This document shows positions 1 through 10,386 of a stretch of DNA of 64,000 nucleotides, piece after piece (the first letter of the stretch is position 1; every line of letters begins with the position of its first letter). This DNA comes from Symbiodinium sp. CCMP2592. Lineage: Eukaryota > Sar > Dinophyceae > Suessiales > Symbiodiniaceae. The position numbers and the translations under genes are program-made. Location of the stretch: the NCBI GenBank assembly GCA_905221615.1, contig CAJNDT010000328.1, forward strand, positions 62,001 through 126,000. The letters run 5' to 3'. The notes beneath the pieces were generated by a model. That model saw nothing but the letters and a program-made list of their open reading frames with translations, searched no databases and was not told where the DNA came from.

Positions 1-100
1 TACTCCCAGTTCCCAAGCAGCCCTGCAAGCAAGCGCAAGTGAGTCCTTCGTCCTTTTGGTCCGTTTTGAAGCGGAACCCCGAAGCAAAAACTGAAGAATT

Positions 101-176
101 AACCCTAAACCCCTAAACCCCTAAACCCTAAACCCCCAAACCCCAAACCCCAAGCCCTAAACCCTAACCCTAAACC
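101..176 (-). repeat. Interstitial telomere-type repeat, CCCTAAA orientation
   Basis: Run of CCCTAAA with CCCCTAAA and CCCCAAA variants. A second, looser block lies at about 298-395. The window does not begin at a chromosome end, because unique sequence precedes and follows the block. Confidence 0.85.
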
Positions 177-936
177 GTGTGGAACCGAGACCCAGGCCCT
201 CCTATCTGGGTCTCTGGACCCTTTTACCCTAATACCCTCAACTCCTGCAGCCCCAATCCACTACCGGTAGCCTTGTACAAACAGGAACCGCGCAGACACC
301 CTAAACCTGAACCCTGAACCCTCAACCCTCCACCCTAAACCCTAAACCTGAACCCTAAACCCTAAACCCTAAACCCTGAACCCTCACCCCTACCCTACAC
401 GCCAAAAACCGAAACCCCAAACCTAAACCTGGAGCCCAGGGCGCGACTTCAGGAGACCCACCCGCATGATGAAAGGATCCCCACCGGTGATGAGGACGTC
501 GCTGAGCTCCTGGGGTAATTGGGGATTGAGGTTTGGGGCTTGAGGTTCCCTTAAAGGGGTCCTTAAGGGATCTATAAGGGTTCTTTAAAGGGTCTAGGGT
601 TTAGGGGTTTAGCGGGTTTGGGGGTTTAGAGTCTAGGGTCTAGGGGCTTAGGGTCCAGAGCTTAGAGCGTTTCGGGGTTAGGGTTGAGGGTTTAGAATGT
701 CCAGAGACTTCGAAAACTCCCTTGAATGAGGGTTTCTACAGGAATTGATCAGTGTTGTGTTGGATTAATTGTGGTGTTCATAAGAAATTTGTCTGAAATG
801 TTAAGGATCCTTGTGATGAAACGTAAGGTACCCTAAACCCTAAACCCCTAAACCTTAAACACCCTGCCCTTAACCTTAAAAACCCTCACCCCGAAACCCT
901 AAACACCTAAACCATAAACCTCCCTGAACCCTGAAC

Positions 937-1050
937 CCTACTTGTCGGGTATCATGGGGAACTAAAGGTTAACCTTTTTGGTTATATAAGGGTTATAAAG
1001 GGACTATACTACCCAAAAAAGGTTAAAGGTTACCTACTCTACTACTAGGG
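937..1050. repeat. Family O repeat, copy 1
   Basis: A sequence beginning CTACTTGTCGGGTA, followed by AAAGGTTAACCTTTTTGGT, is repeated at 21004. The segment contains a facing, imperfect inverted copy near 1010-1033 (ACCCAAAAAAGGTTAAAGG), so it can fold. Outer ends are uncertain. Confidence 0.5.
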
Positions 1051-1760
1051 AACCCTAGTAAGACTTTGGGAGTTTCCGGGAGGCAGGCAGTCTCAAACTC
1101 CCGGTGTCGACATCTCGAGATGTTTTTATGAGGTTGGGCTTTGGCGGTTAGGCTTTCGGGTTTAGGCTTCGGGTCCACGGTGGGTCTAAGATTTGCCAGG
1201 GTTTTGGGGTGTTGCGGTCGTCTACAGCGATTTCACTGGCGTCAAGCATTTTTCGGAGATTCTTGGACGATTAAAGCCTTAGTGGTCTCGCTGCTTCAGG
1301 CCTCTAAAGCTTTGAGGTTTAGGGCTTAGGGTTCAGGGACTTTGGGGTTTAGGGTTTAGGGACTAGCAGCAAGAGCGCATCGGCGCTAGTAGAAGGCTCC
1401 GACATGGGCAACAGAACCAAAGCGACACCAATCTCTACCGTATTCCTACGATTGCGAACATTAATCAATATCCAAGCCCTAAACCCTAGAGCCTAAACCG
1501 AAAGCCTAAAGCCTAAACCTTAATACCATCAACATGGGATCCATGAGACAAGAAAAGCTGGAACCCACTGCGATCAGTTGCAGACTAAGCGCATTAAGAG
1601 ACGGAAAATCCCCGGAAACCCGAAGCCCAAACCGTCCTCAAACCCTGAAGCCGCAAAACCTGAAAGGTTAAGGGTTTAGGGCTTAGGGTTGAGTGCTTAG
1701 GGTCCAGGGTTTAGGGTTTAGAGTGTACCCCAACCTCTAGTCATGCTCAGGTATGGAGCG

Positions 1761-1870
1761 CTTGGAAGTTCATGGCTACTTGTAAGTAGAGATATTAGTA
1801 AGGTAACTATACTTATAACCCATATTAGGGGACTCATAACCCCACTTATAACTACCCCTAAAAGTTCAAG
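1761..1870. mobile_element. Family G MITE-like element, copy 1 (degenerate)
   Basis: Starts CTTGGAAGTTCATGG and ends in the inverted ...TTCAAG. The arms contain ACTTGTAAGTA and ACTTATAAC, matching copies at 24270, 26426 and 49025. The more diverged arms suggest an old insertion. Confidence 0.6.
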
Positions 1871-2116
1871 CAGTGCAGTTTAGGCGCAGGGTGCTCCCCC
1901 AGATATCTCAGGAAGGCTACAGAGTCCTGCGCACGGGACAGAGCCGAATGGGGCTTCCGGGCTTAGTAGCTTCGGGTTTCAGGACTTAGGGCTTCGGGGC
2001 GTTCAGCTTTAGGGTTGTGGGCTCAGGGGCTTCGGCATTTTGGGTTTTGGGTGTTCGGCTTCAGAGGCTTTGGACTAGGAGTCCCAGGCGGCTCTTCAGT
2101 GTGCTCTTCTAACGGC

Positions 2117-2180
2117 CTTAGGGTTTAGGGTTTAGGGTTTAGGGTTTTGGGTTTAGGGTTTAGGGTTTAGGGTTTAGGGT
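2117..2180 (+). repeat. Interstitial telomere-type array, TTTAGGG orientation
   Basis: About nine TTTAGGG units with one GGGTTTTGGG variant. Confidence 0.9.
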
Positions 2181-2334
2181 GTTGTTTCTAAACATCTCTG
2201 GCCATCACACTCGTGCATTTTGCTTTTGGTCGGCAGGCAGTGTGCAAGTTACCGTGTTCAGACAAACAAAAAACGAAGAGTATAATATGCTCACAATCTA
2301 GTCACAATTTATTCAGAAACTGATCGCATTGATC

Positions 2335-2433
2335 ACGATGCTCATCTTGATGATGGTGATGGTCAGCATCGACACCGTGGCCATGCTTCATGATGATAAT
2401 GGTGACGATGATGATGATGATGGTGATGGAAAA
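2335..2433. repeat. GATGAT-type microsatellite
   Basis: Imperfect GATGAT/GATGGT/GACGAT triplet repeat. It makes spurious Asp/His/Met-rich open frames. Confidence 0.8.
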
Positions 2434-2919
2434 CTCATCAGGGCAAGAGATACATAAATGCTAGCTGCTAGCTCCGGCCGAATCCAACGATGCAAGGACG
2501 GTTCTTCCCCAAGCCCCCACCCAGCTGCTTGAACTAAAACTCCTGGTCAAAGCACAGAAACCTGAACACTACTTCATTCCCAACCCAATTTGACATGCTG
2601 CCGTACCCCTGCACAGATGCAAATCCCTTGGGACTAGTCAACAAGAGCCCTAAACCCTTAACCCTACACCTTTGAAGCCCCTTCCACTGTTAAACTGTCA
2701 CCCTTAAGACCCGAAACCTAACCTACAATTCCAAAACCCAAACATCCAGGCCTAAACCCTAAACCCATACCTTGCGCGGCCTTGACCCCTAACATAACTG
2801 CATACCGCTAAGTCCCTCACGTGTTCAGAGCCCTTGCAGGAACCCTAAGCAAAACAACACCTAAAGCCCTGAAAGGCAACCCGTAGCACCAAACGAAGTG
2901 CACCCTGAGCCCTAAACTC

Positions 2920-2983
2920 GGGTTTAGGGTTTAGGGCTTAGGGTTAAGGGTTTAGGGTTTAGGGTTTAGGGTTTAGGGTTTAG
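2920..2983 (+). repeat. Interstitial telomere-type array, TTTAGGG orientation
   Basis: About nine units, two with single-base changes. Opposite-orientation units lie immediately upstream at about 2910. Confidence 0.88.
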
Positions 2984-3099
2984 CAAACCCTCCTTCTGCG
3001 CCAATCGAACATCGTCATCTCCGATGAACTGCGCCCAACGGAAGCCTGTTGCTTCGTTCTTGTACCCAATATCCCTCAATTAAGGAATATACCCCTAAG

Positions 3100-3252
3100 G
3101 GTTCCTTTAAAGGGATCCTTAAAGGGAGCTATAGGGTTGAGGGTTTAGGGGATTCGAACATCCCTTAATTAAGGAATATACCGTAAATTATAGTAGGATC
3201 CTTAATATGATTTAAGGTATATTCCTTAATTAAAGGATATTGGAGGCTCTGG
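3100..3252. mobile_element. Family C palindrome (copy 1) with its upstream module
   Basis: The palindrome (3157-3252) has arms ATCCCTTAATTAAGGAATAT facing their inverse around a GGATCC core, and ends GGCTCTGGG. The sequence before it, from GGTTCCTTTAAAGGGATCC through GGGGATTCGAA, recurs before the copies at 7179 and 7327. The module therefore appears to have been copied with the palindrome. A half-palindrome also lies at 3068-3091. Confidence 0.75.
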
Positions 3253-3366
3253 GTAGGGCTCAGGCTATGAGGTACACGGCCCTAGCCCTATTTCAGGGTT
3301 CCTTTGATCTTGCAGGGCTTTGTCTTGCTTGTCCAAAAGGGTTGATAGAGCCTTATAGATTAGAAG

Positions 3367-3443
3367 GGGCCCTCACCCTGTTATAATGGGAATAGAATAG
3401 GGCCCTAATATAATCCTTATAGTCACTATCACAGGGTGGGGGC
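3367..3443. mobile_element. Family N palindrome, copy 1
   Basis: Arms GGCCCTCACCCTGTTATA and TATCACAGGGTGGGGGCC face each other across about 40 bases. The interior is shared with 9387-9493 (TAATCCTTATAGTCAC). Confidence 0.65.
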
Positions 3444-3771
3444 CATGGATTTTCGGATCTGAGCCTCGTAGGGTTTCATAGGATTCAGATTGCTTTTGAG
3501 ACCTCAAGAATCGGTCGAGCCCTTCGAGGTGCACAGGTATAGGAACAGTATCTTGGACTTTACGGACCTGCTTAGAGTTTAGTGCAGGGGCCTTGAAAAT
3601 AAGAACAAAGAGTTGAGCTCCTTTAGCGTATGGAATACGATTGGGTACTAACTGATCCTTAATAGTTAGAATAGGGTTCCCTTTAAAGGGGTCTATATAG
3701 GGGCTACTATACAGGGTCCATAATAGGGTTCTTCACAACAGAGCCTTGTGGGGTTGAGGAGCCTTCATTAA

Positions 3772-3850
3772 CTAGGTTCCTGAGTGGCCCCATGACAATA
3801 AGGCTACCCTTTTTCCTACTTTTCGCTTTTAATAAAGGTACCCCGACAAC
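3772..3850. mobile_element. Family B-prime MITE-like element, partial
   Basis: Left end CTAGGTTCCTGAGT and interior ACAATAAGGCTACCCTTTTTCC resemble the copies at 19646 and 59372. The right end (...ACCTAG) is missing. Confidence 0.5.
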
Positions 3851-4080
3851 CTGAGCCCTAAAACCCTAAACCCTAAACCGCTAAACCCCTAAAACCCCTG
3901 CAGACTTGACTCACCGACGCATCTCCCCTCACTAGAAGCTCAGGGCCTCATACCCACTGCTCTCGCTACCAGCTCCGTGGATGATATAAACCCTGGGGTT
4001 CCTTTAATATTATCTAGAAGGGTACCGTTTAAGGGGTTCCTTTAAGAGATCCATAGGGGTTTTAGGGTTTAGGGTTTAGG

Positions 4081-4171
4081 GATATAAATCCTGTAATGCC
4101 CATAAAAAGGAATATACCATAATTCCCATAGTTTAGCGTCCCTAAGGTAATGCAAGATTTATATCATCAAC
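4081..4171. mobile_element. Family A MITE-like palindrome, copy 1
   Basis: GATATAAATCCTG at the left faces GCAAGATTTATATCATCAAC at the right. The interior has AATATACCATAATTCCCATAG. The left outer bases GTTGAT seen in other copies are replaced by telomere-type sequence. A second left-end-like GATGATATAAACCCTG lies at 3980. Confidence 0.65.
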
Positions 4172-4544
4172 AGCTCCCTGTTGCTGAGCTCCCGGCAGTA
4201 AGTGCAGTAGGCATGGCACGTCTGGCCAGCGCTGGGGAAAAGCAGACAAGTCTCTGCATACCTGGATGGCAACAACAAGATGCTGCCAAGACAACAGCAC
4301 CCCAAAATGCTACAGTATAGCGAAAACGGTCAGGATAAGCGAAGAGCAAGTTGTAGCACGACAACATCTTAAAACCCAAACAACTCACAGCCCCGAACCT
4401 CCATTCTGGCATCTGGCGCTCAAAACTCTGTCAACGATTCGTATTTCGCCCTTAGACCGTTTAGAGCACCACCAACAGATTACCAGGAGCCCACCAGGAG
4501 ACCACCACAACACAACGGCCAACATGCTTGCCCCCCTTTGTACT

Positions 4545-4655
4545 CTAGGATACCCAGTAACCTAAGAAAAAAAGGCCTCTCTTTTTGGTATTGGGTAACT
4601 TTTTAAGGAACCTAGGACTACAAAAAGGGAATAAGGGTACTACTGGGCATCCTAG
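4545..4655. mobile_element. Family B MITE-like element, copy 1, with 4-bp target duplication
   Basis: CTAGGATACCCAGTAACC at the left faces TACTGGGCATCCTAG at the right, 111 bp apart. The flanks on both sides are TACT, a probable 4-bp target-site duplication. The interior (AAAAGGCCTCTCTTTTTGGT, then AAGGAACCTAGGACTAC) matches four other copies. No coding capacity. Confidence 0.85.
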
Positions 4656-5017
4656 TACTGGCGGAACTCAGAAACACCTCACCACGTAGTTGGCTGAACC
4701 TTCCGCGTGCTCCTCGGGATACGCCCACGCAACAATGTACTGGCGTGATATGCGTGCAGAGTGGCTGGCAGAACCTTCCGCGTGCGCCTCGCTCGAACAC
4801 TAACCAGTCCTCTTTACTCCTCATGCAAAAAACCCGATGGTACGTACCACACCGCTTGGGAAACAAATAACGACAGAGTCTGGTAAATACCAAAATAGAA
4901 CTGATTGATCACATCAAAACAAATAACCCTAAACCCCGCTAAAATGACTCTAAACCCTAAACCTGCTGAGACCCAAGACACCTAAACCCCGGAACCCGCA
5001 AAAAAAATAGCCCTGCA

Positions 5018-5067
5018 CCCTAAACCCTAAACCCTAAAACCTAAACCCTAAACCCTAAACCCTAAAC
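5018..5067 (-). repeat. Interstitial telomere-type array, CCCTAAA orientation
   Basis: About seven CCCTAAA units. From about 5160 the orientation flips to TTTAGGG-like blocks mixed with GGCTTTTGTTTGGGG units repeated four or five times to 5500. Confidence 0.88.
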
Positions 5068-5169
5068 AAGAAGAACAAGAAAGGCCCGGCGGCTTGTGTT
5101 GGATCCCCTGGAGGGCAGCACTTTTCGGCCGATTCAGCGTCAGTTGCCCGGCGGGCTGCGGGTTCCTTT

Positions 5170-5520
5170 GAGGCTTGGTTTAGGGTTTAAGGCTTAGGGC
5201 TTTTGTTTGGGGAGGTTTCGGGTTTAGGGGTTTAAGCCTTAAGGCTTTTGTTTGGGGGGTTTAGGGCTTAAGGCTTAAATCTTTGGAGAGGTTTAGGGTT
5301 TAAGCAGTTTAAGGCTTAGGGCTTTTGTTTGGGGGGGTTCTAGGGTGTAGGGTTTTGGGGTTTGGGGTTTAAGGCTTAGGGCCTTTGCTTGGGGGGGGGT
5401 TTAGGGTTTAGGGTGTACGGCTTGGTTTAGGGTTTTAGGGTTTAGGGCTTAAGGCTTTTGGCTTTTGTTTGGGGGGGTTTAGGGTTTTAGGATTTAGGGC
5501 TTTTAGGACTTTAAAGGGAG
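5170..5520 (+). repeat. Tandem G/T-rich repeat with TTTAGGG and CTTTTGTTTGGGG units
   Basis: A higher-order unit of roughly 65-75 bases (TTTAAGGCTTAGGGC, then TTTTGTTTGGGGGG, then TTTAGGG) occurs about five times with variation. It looks like a telomere-like repeat that acquired a new spacer and was amplified locally. Confidence 0.65.
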
Positions 5521-5719
5521 TTGGGGGGCGGGGGAGCGGGGGGCGGGGGGGGAATGGGAGTGTTTTCAGGGTTCCGTTGAGGGGTTGAGGGTTGCTAAAG
5601 CGGTTCTTGTGAGGTTTCCTGTCGGGGTCAGGAGTTTAAGGCTTCAGGGCTTGAGTTTGGGTTTAAGTGGTCCTTGTTATCAGGATTCTCAAGGATTCGA
5701 CAGCGCGTGATAGAGTCTT

Positions 5720-5887
5720 CCCAGAGACTCCAACATCCCTTAATTAAGGAATATACCGTAAATCATATGGGAGTTTCCGAAATGGGGAGCCTAATATAGT
5801 ACCCTAAATACTAGGATCTTATTATAAGGACCCCAAAACAAGGTACCCCTGATTTTCGGAAACTCCCACATTAGAGATCCTACTACG
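5720..5887. mobile_element. Family C palindrome, copy 4, interrupted by a family D element
   Basis: The left half (CCAGAGACTCCAACATCCC... to AAATCATAT) runs to 5768. The right half resumes after the insertion as TTAGAGATCCTACTA. Removing the insert with one 4-bp duplicate rejoins AAATCATAT to TAGAGATCC as in intact family C copies. The far right arm is lost. Confidence 0.75.
5769..5867. mobile_element. Family D MITE-like element, copy 1 (nested in family C)
   Basis: GGGAGTTTCCGAAA faces TTTTCGGAAACTCCC. The flanks are ATAT on the left and ACAT on the right, read as a 4-bp target duplication with one later change. Interior GTACCCTAAATA and GGATC match the copies at 24040, 25092 and 60604. Confidence 0.85.
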
Positions 5888-6343
5888 GTTCATGCACGCG
5901 TTCCGCACGGGTCACAAACCACGGAGCCCAGTGACAGCAAATCAGGGAGCTGCCTCTGCAGGGCATACACCTTTTAAGGTTTAGGTTTTAGGGTTTAGGG
6001 GTTTAGGGTTTAGGGTTTAAGGGGATTCAAAGTATGGTTTTAGCAGGGCGACACACAACCCCAAGAGACTGCTTGCAGGAGTTTAGGGCTTTTTGGGGTT
6101 TAGGGTTTAGTTTAGGGTTTAGGGTTTAAGGTTTTTGGGTAAAGGGTATAGCTGAAAAGTCGTGTTGAAACCGAACAACTTTCAAGCCGAAAGCCCGCAC
6201 AGCCGTGCACATCCTATGAAGGCCCGACATGACCGTACAAGGCATAAATCCCGCATCCCTCACCCCAACCTTGAGAATCCTAAAACTCCCAAAACGAACC
6301 CTGAATAAAGAAACCCTAAACCCTACAAGCCCAAAGCCCGAGA

Positions 6344-6720
6344 GATCCCTTATAGATCCCTTTAAGGGAACCTCTATATCCCTTAAAGGATTTAAAAGGA
6401 GCCCCTAAGAAGAAAGACCCACCTATATATCCCTTTCAACGACCCCCTCTATATCCCTTTAAAAGAACGCCCCTACACAGATCCCCTTAAGAGGAGCCCC
6501 TAAGAAGAAAGACCCTCCTACATATCCCTTTGAAAGAACGCCCCTATATATATCCCTTGAAAAGAACCCCTACATATCCCTTTAAAAGAACCCCTATATA
6601 GTCCCTTTAAAAAACCCCTATAGATCCCCTTTAAAGGAGCCCCTACAGCCCTATAGATCCCTTTAAAGGAGCCCCTATAGCCCTGTAGATCCCTTTAAAG
6701 GAGCCCCTGACAAGAAAGAC
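6344..6720 (-). repeat. Degenerate tandem array of CCCTTTAAAGGAGCCCCTATA units
   Basis: About 15 units of roughly 20-27 bases built from GATCCCTTTAAAGGA and GCCCCTATA, with a larger duplicated block containing AAGAAGAAAGACCC. The same CCTTTAAAGGGATCTATAGGG unit, mostly inverted, occurs singly or in pairs at about 540-600, 3100, 7740-7830, 21690-21930, 46440, 47670, 48950 and 59940-60000. Confidence 0.75.
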
Positions 6721-6992
6721 TCCCTTCCTGGCCGAAGTGGCACCCTAAACCCTAAACCCCAAACCCGAAACCCTGAACCCTTAAAGGGAGCCCCTAAGAA
6801 GAAAGACTCCCCTTCCTGGCCGAAGCTTCAAGTCGCTACGGATGGCTTTCACCGCCGCTTCCAGCGCAAAAGGATCCTCCAAGGGAGCCCAGGGACTCCC
6901 ATACGGTTTAATCGGATCTATAAGGGTACCTTGAAGGGGCTCCTTTAAGGGATCTATAGGGCTCATACAGGGTTGAAGGTTTAGGGTTTAGG

Positions 6993-7089
6993 GTTGATGA
7001 TATAAATCCTGCAAAACCCTAAGGACTCTAGACTATGGGAGTTATGGTGTGTTCCCTACTATGGGTAATGCAAGATTTATATCATCAAC
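6993..7089. mobile_element. Family A MITE-like palindrome, copy 2 (intact)
   Basis: Termini GTTGATGATATAAATCCTGC and GCAAGATTTATATCATCAAC are near-perfect inverted repeats over 20 bases, 97 bp end to end. The interior carries ACTATGGGAGTTATGG. Confidence 0.85.
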
Positions 7090-7122
7090 AGTATCCCTTA
7101 GTAATGAATACCTAGGGATCTG

Positions 7123-7265
7123 GAGTTCCTTTAAAGGGATCCTTAAAGGGACCTATGGGGTTGAGGGCTTAGGGGATTCGAATATGCCTTCATTAAGGAA
7201 TATTCCTTAAATCATATCAGGGATCCTATTGTGATTTAAGGAATATCCCTCAACTAAGGGATATT
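7123..7265. mobile_element. Family C palindrome with upstream module, copy 2
   Basis: The module GGAGTTCCTTTAAAGGGATCC...GGGGATTCGAA runs from 7123. The palindrome follows (about 7179-7265) with arms around GGATCC. It is directly followed by a third module-palindrome unit, making a tandem pair. Confidence 0.7.
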
Positions 7266-7428
7266 CCCTAGGGTTCCTTTAAAGGGATCCTTGAAGGAAG
7301 CTGTAGGGTTGAGGGTTTAGGGGATTCGAATATCCCTTAATTAAGGAATATACCTTAAATCATACCAGGGATCCTATTACGATTTTCCCTGTATATCCCT
7401 TCATTAAGGGATATTGGAGTCTCTGGGA
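7266..7428. mobile_element. Family C palindrome with upstream module, copy 3
   Basis: The same module from 7270, then the palindrome at 7327-7428, ending GATATTGGAGTCTCTGGG. The right arm has local changes (GATTTTCCCTGTATATCCC). Confidence 0.7.
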
Positions 7429-7537
7429 GGGGTCCGCCAGGGCGGTCTTCTAATCTAGGGGCCTCAATAGTTATAGGGTCCCTTTAAAGGGGTCTGTGTA
7501 AGGGTTACTATAAGGGATCTACAAGGGTACGTTAATA

Positions 7538-7622
7538 TAGGAGCCTTAATATTTGAATAGGGTATCGGGGCTATCATTACAATAAGGAACCCCCAAAATA
7601 GTGTTGGTAGGTATTTAGCCCC
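7538..7622. mobile_element. Family M element, copy 1 (degenerate)
   Basis: GAGCCTTAATATTTGAATAGGG at the left and CCCCCAAAATAGTGTTGG at the right with an ATCATTACAATAAGG interior, as in the better copies at 26633 and 51286. Confidence 0.5.
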
Positions 7623-8994
7623 TAAAGTATTCAAAGTTTCTTGGTCAGGGTTGCTTTACTGAGGTCTCACAGATGACCCTGTCCTCTGAAGCCCTCGCAT
7701 CCAGAAGCCTCAGCCGATGTCTTAGCGCTTTTTCGCGTTTTAGGGAGGTTCCTTAAAGGGATCTATGAGGGTTCCTTTAACGGGATCTATAGGGGTTCCT
7801 TCAAGGGGATCCATAAGGGATCTATATAACATAGGGCTTTCGGGGTTTGAGGGCTCAAGGGCTTAGGGTTCAGGGTTTAGGGTTCAGAAGTTTTGGGTTT
7901 GGGGGTTGCGGGGTTTAAAGCTTAGTTTAGGGGCTCAGGGGTCTGGGCATTTGGGTTCGGGGTTTAGGGCCTAGAGGTTTAGGGGTTTAGGGTTTTACGC
8001 TAGGGTTTAGGGGTTCAATGTTTCATGTTTTTGAGGGTTCGTGCAAGAGAAGCTATCTGGGAAGTGCACAAAGACCCGTTGTGCCGGGGCTTCAAGGTAA
8101 GGCTTCTTCAACACCCGTAACGTAAAATCCGACAAACCCTAGACATCACTAAACCTGGGCATTGGAACATGCCGCCGAAAAGGCCACAGGGCGCCTCAAA
8201 ATTCAACATGATTATGCAATACTCCCCATAACATAAACCCTGATAGCAGGATCCTACACCCCTAAGCCTAAACCCGCAACCCTAGATCCTACACCCCAAA
8301 GCCTACAACCCAAACCCTACATCCTGAACCCCAAATCCTGAAACAGAAACCAAATCCTAAACCAGAAACCCCAAACCCTGAACGCGAAACCCCAAATCCT
8401 AAGCCAATTCCAAACCAGACACCCCAAATCTTAAACCCCAATCATTCAGCCATAGAAACCCTAAATCCTAAACCCCCGAGCCCCAAACCCTAAATCCCAA
8501 CAAGCCCCAAGCACTACTGGAGACAAGCCTTTCGGGACTTGAAGAGAAGCTAGGCTCATGGCTTTATGGCTTGAGGGTTTAGGGTTTAAAGGGTTTAGGG
8601 CTTTGGGGGGGGGCGTTTTTTGCCAATGTGCAAGGGCCTAGATTTAGGGTTTAGAGTCTTAAGGCTCCCTAAACGTGTTTCTTCAAGGGCTCCTTGTGAG
8701 GCCTTATTCAAAGGTTTTCGGGTGCAAGGCTTGGGGTCTACGTAGGTTCGGATGAAGACTGTTGGTGTGTTGGCTGGCAGGTTTCGCGGGGGTATTGATC
8801 TGTTTGTTCTGGTATTCCGGCCGGTCGTGGCTATGAGAATTACCATCAAAATCTTAGAAACGACCAGCAACAGTATTCTCCAGCTTATACCTTCAATGAT
8901 GACCAGCCATCTTGCTACATGCGGCTACCCTCAACCCCACTTTGAGTTCAGCGTCGACACTGCACCCTGATGATCCAACCCTATACGCCATCAA

Positions 8995-9145
8995 CCCCTA
9001 AACCCGAAACCCTAAACCCCTAAATCCATAAACCCTAAACCCTAAATCCGAAACCCTAAACCCCTGAACCCCTAAACCCATAAACCCCTAAACCCCTGAA
9101 CCCCTAAACCCCTGAACCCCTAAAGCCCTAAACCCCTAACCGTAG
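8995..9145 (-). repeat. Interstitial telomere-type block with CCCCTAAA/CCCCTGAA variants
   Basis: About 18 variant units. CCCCTGAACCCCTAAAC is itself repeated, suggesting local unequal exchange after divergence. Confidence 0.85.
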
Positions 9146-9225
9146 AGCTCCAAGCTTAGGGACACAGGAAGAGACCCTTGGAGCCGGCTGTGAATGAAGG
9201 CAAAAACCCTGAAATCATCCCCAAT

Positions 9226-9353
9226 CAAAGGGGAAAAGGAGGGACCCTTAATGGGGACCCCTACCCTATAATGGGCTATATAGTGGGTATATAATAGCTA
9301 TATTCAGGGTGTATACCTAGGGGTCCTGATTACGGGACCCTCCTTTTACCCTC
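9226..9353. mobile_element. Family J MITE-like palindrome, copy 1
   Basis: CAAAGGGGAAAAGGAGGGACCC faces GGGACCCTCCTTTTACCCT, about 128 bp apart. The interior has CCCTACCCTATAATGGGCTATA. Related copies lie at 27724 and 60829. Confidence 0.8.
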
Positions 9354-9386
9354 GGACCCAAATCCGTCTAGAAGTTGAGGCCTACA

Positions 9387-9493
9387 ACTTAGAAGGGGCC
9401 CCCCCACCCTGTAATGGTGGGATAATAGGAATATAATGGGGTCCTAAAATTATCCTTATAGTCACGATTAAGGGTGAAGGCAGCTTCTAATCT
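9387..9493. mobile_element. Family N palindrome, copy 2
   Basis: ACTTAGAAGGGGCCCCCCC faces AAGGCAGCTTCTAATCT. The interior TATCCTTATAGTCAC is shared with 3367-3443. Confidence 0.6.
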
Positions 9494-9727
9494 ATAATAT
9501 ACCCTAAGGCTCCTAAGAGGGTCTTGGGCTTTCTGGGGGGGCTAGGGTTCGGGACCTCACTACAAGGGTCCAGGAGCCTTAAGGTAGGATTAGACTAGGG
9601 TTTTGGGGATATCTTATATACTGCAATTATCACAAGGAAACCCCGACAATAATGTAGGGTACTCGTTCAGGCCCGTATATTACTCCAGCGGTTCTGAGTC
9701 TCTGCTGTCAAGATCCTTCTAGACCTT

Positions 9728-9915
9728 GAATCCCAAACCCTAAAACCCTAAATCCCTAAAACCCTAGACCCTAAACTCCTAAGCCCCTAACATCCTCAAC
9801 CCTAAACCTTAAATCCCTAAAACCCTAAACCCTAAATCCCTTAAACCCTAAATCCCTAAATCCCTAAAACCCTTAATCCCTAAATCCCTAAAACCCTAAA
9901 ATCCTAAATCCCTAG
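9728..9915 (-). repeat. Telomere-like block with CCCTAAAT/CCCTAAAA units
   Basis: About 22 units, many reading AAATCCCT or AAAACCCT rather than canonical AAACCCT. A variant was evidently amplified. Confidence 0.85.
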
Positions 9916-10048
9916 CTTAAGGGGGCCGGAGTCTCTGGGGAGAGCCGGGAGGCTGCTGCTGATGCCGCCGGGACAGCATCTGGAGCGTCGGAAAGAGGAG
10001 CCTCCGAGGCAGCCAGGCGTTTCGGAGCTAGGGTTTGGTGTTTTTAAA

Positions 10049-10145
10049 GTTTAGGGTTTAGGGTTTAGGGTTTAGGGTTTAGGGTTTAGGGTTGAGGGTT
10101 TTTTTTTTTAAGGGTTTAGGGTTTAGGGTTTAGGGTTTAGGGTTC
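10049..10145 (+). repeat. Interstitial telomere-type arrays split by a T tract
   Basis: Two runs of five to seven TTTAGGG units separated by GGGTTTTTTTTTTAA. Confidence 0.9.
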
Positions 10146-10329
10146 GGTGTTTTTTAAGTTAGGTTGATGGCCTTCTTTGTTCGCTTGCCCGAGTCGGCTC
10201 CTAACCAGGTTTGGGGCATAGGGTACAGGGTGTAGGGTTTAGGGGAGCCTCCGAAGCAGCAAGTAAAGTCCACTTCATGTAGAGGCCTAATCATTAGAAT
10301 AGGGTTTCGAGGTGCATTATAGTATACTT

Positions 10330-10386
10330 ATGATGATGGCGATGACGATGACGATGACGATGATGATGATGATGATGATGACGATG
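10330..10386 (+). repeat. GATGAC/GATGAT microsatellite
   Basis: GATGACGATGACGATGATGAT-type triplets. The minus-strand open frames with His or Ile runs here are products of the repeat. Confidence 0.9.

Noticed and set aside
7179-7428. GGGATTCGAAT as a tRNA internal promoter (B box)
   Set aside because: It belongs to the constant module before family C palindromes, and no cloverleaf can be drawn.
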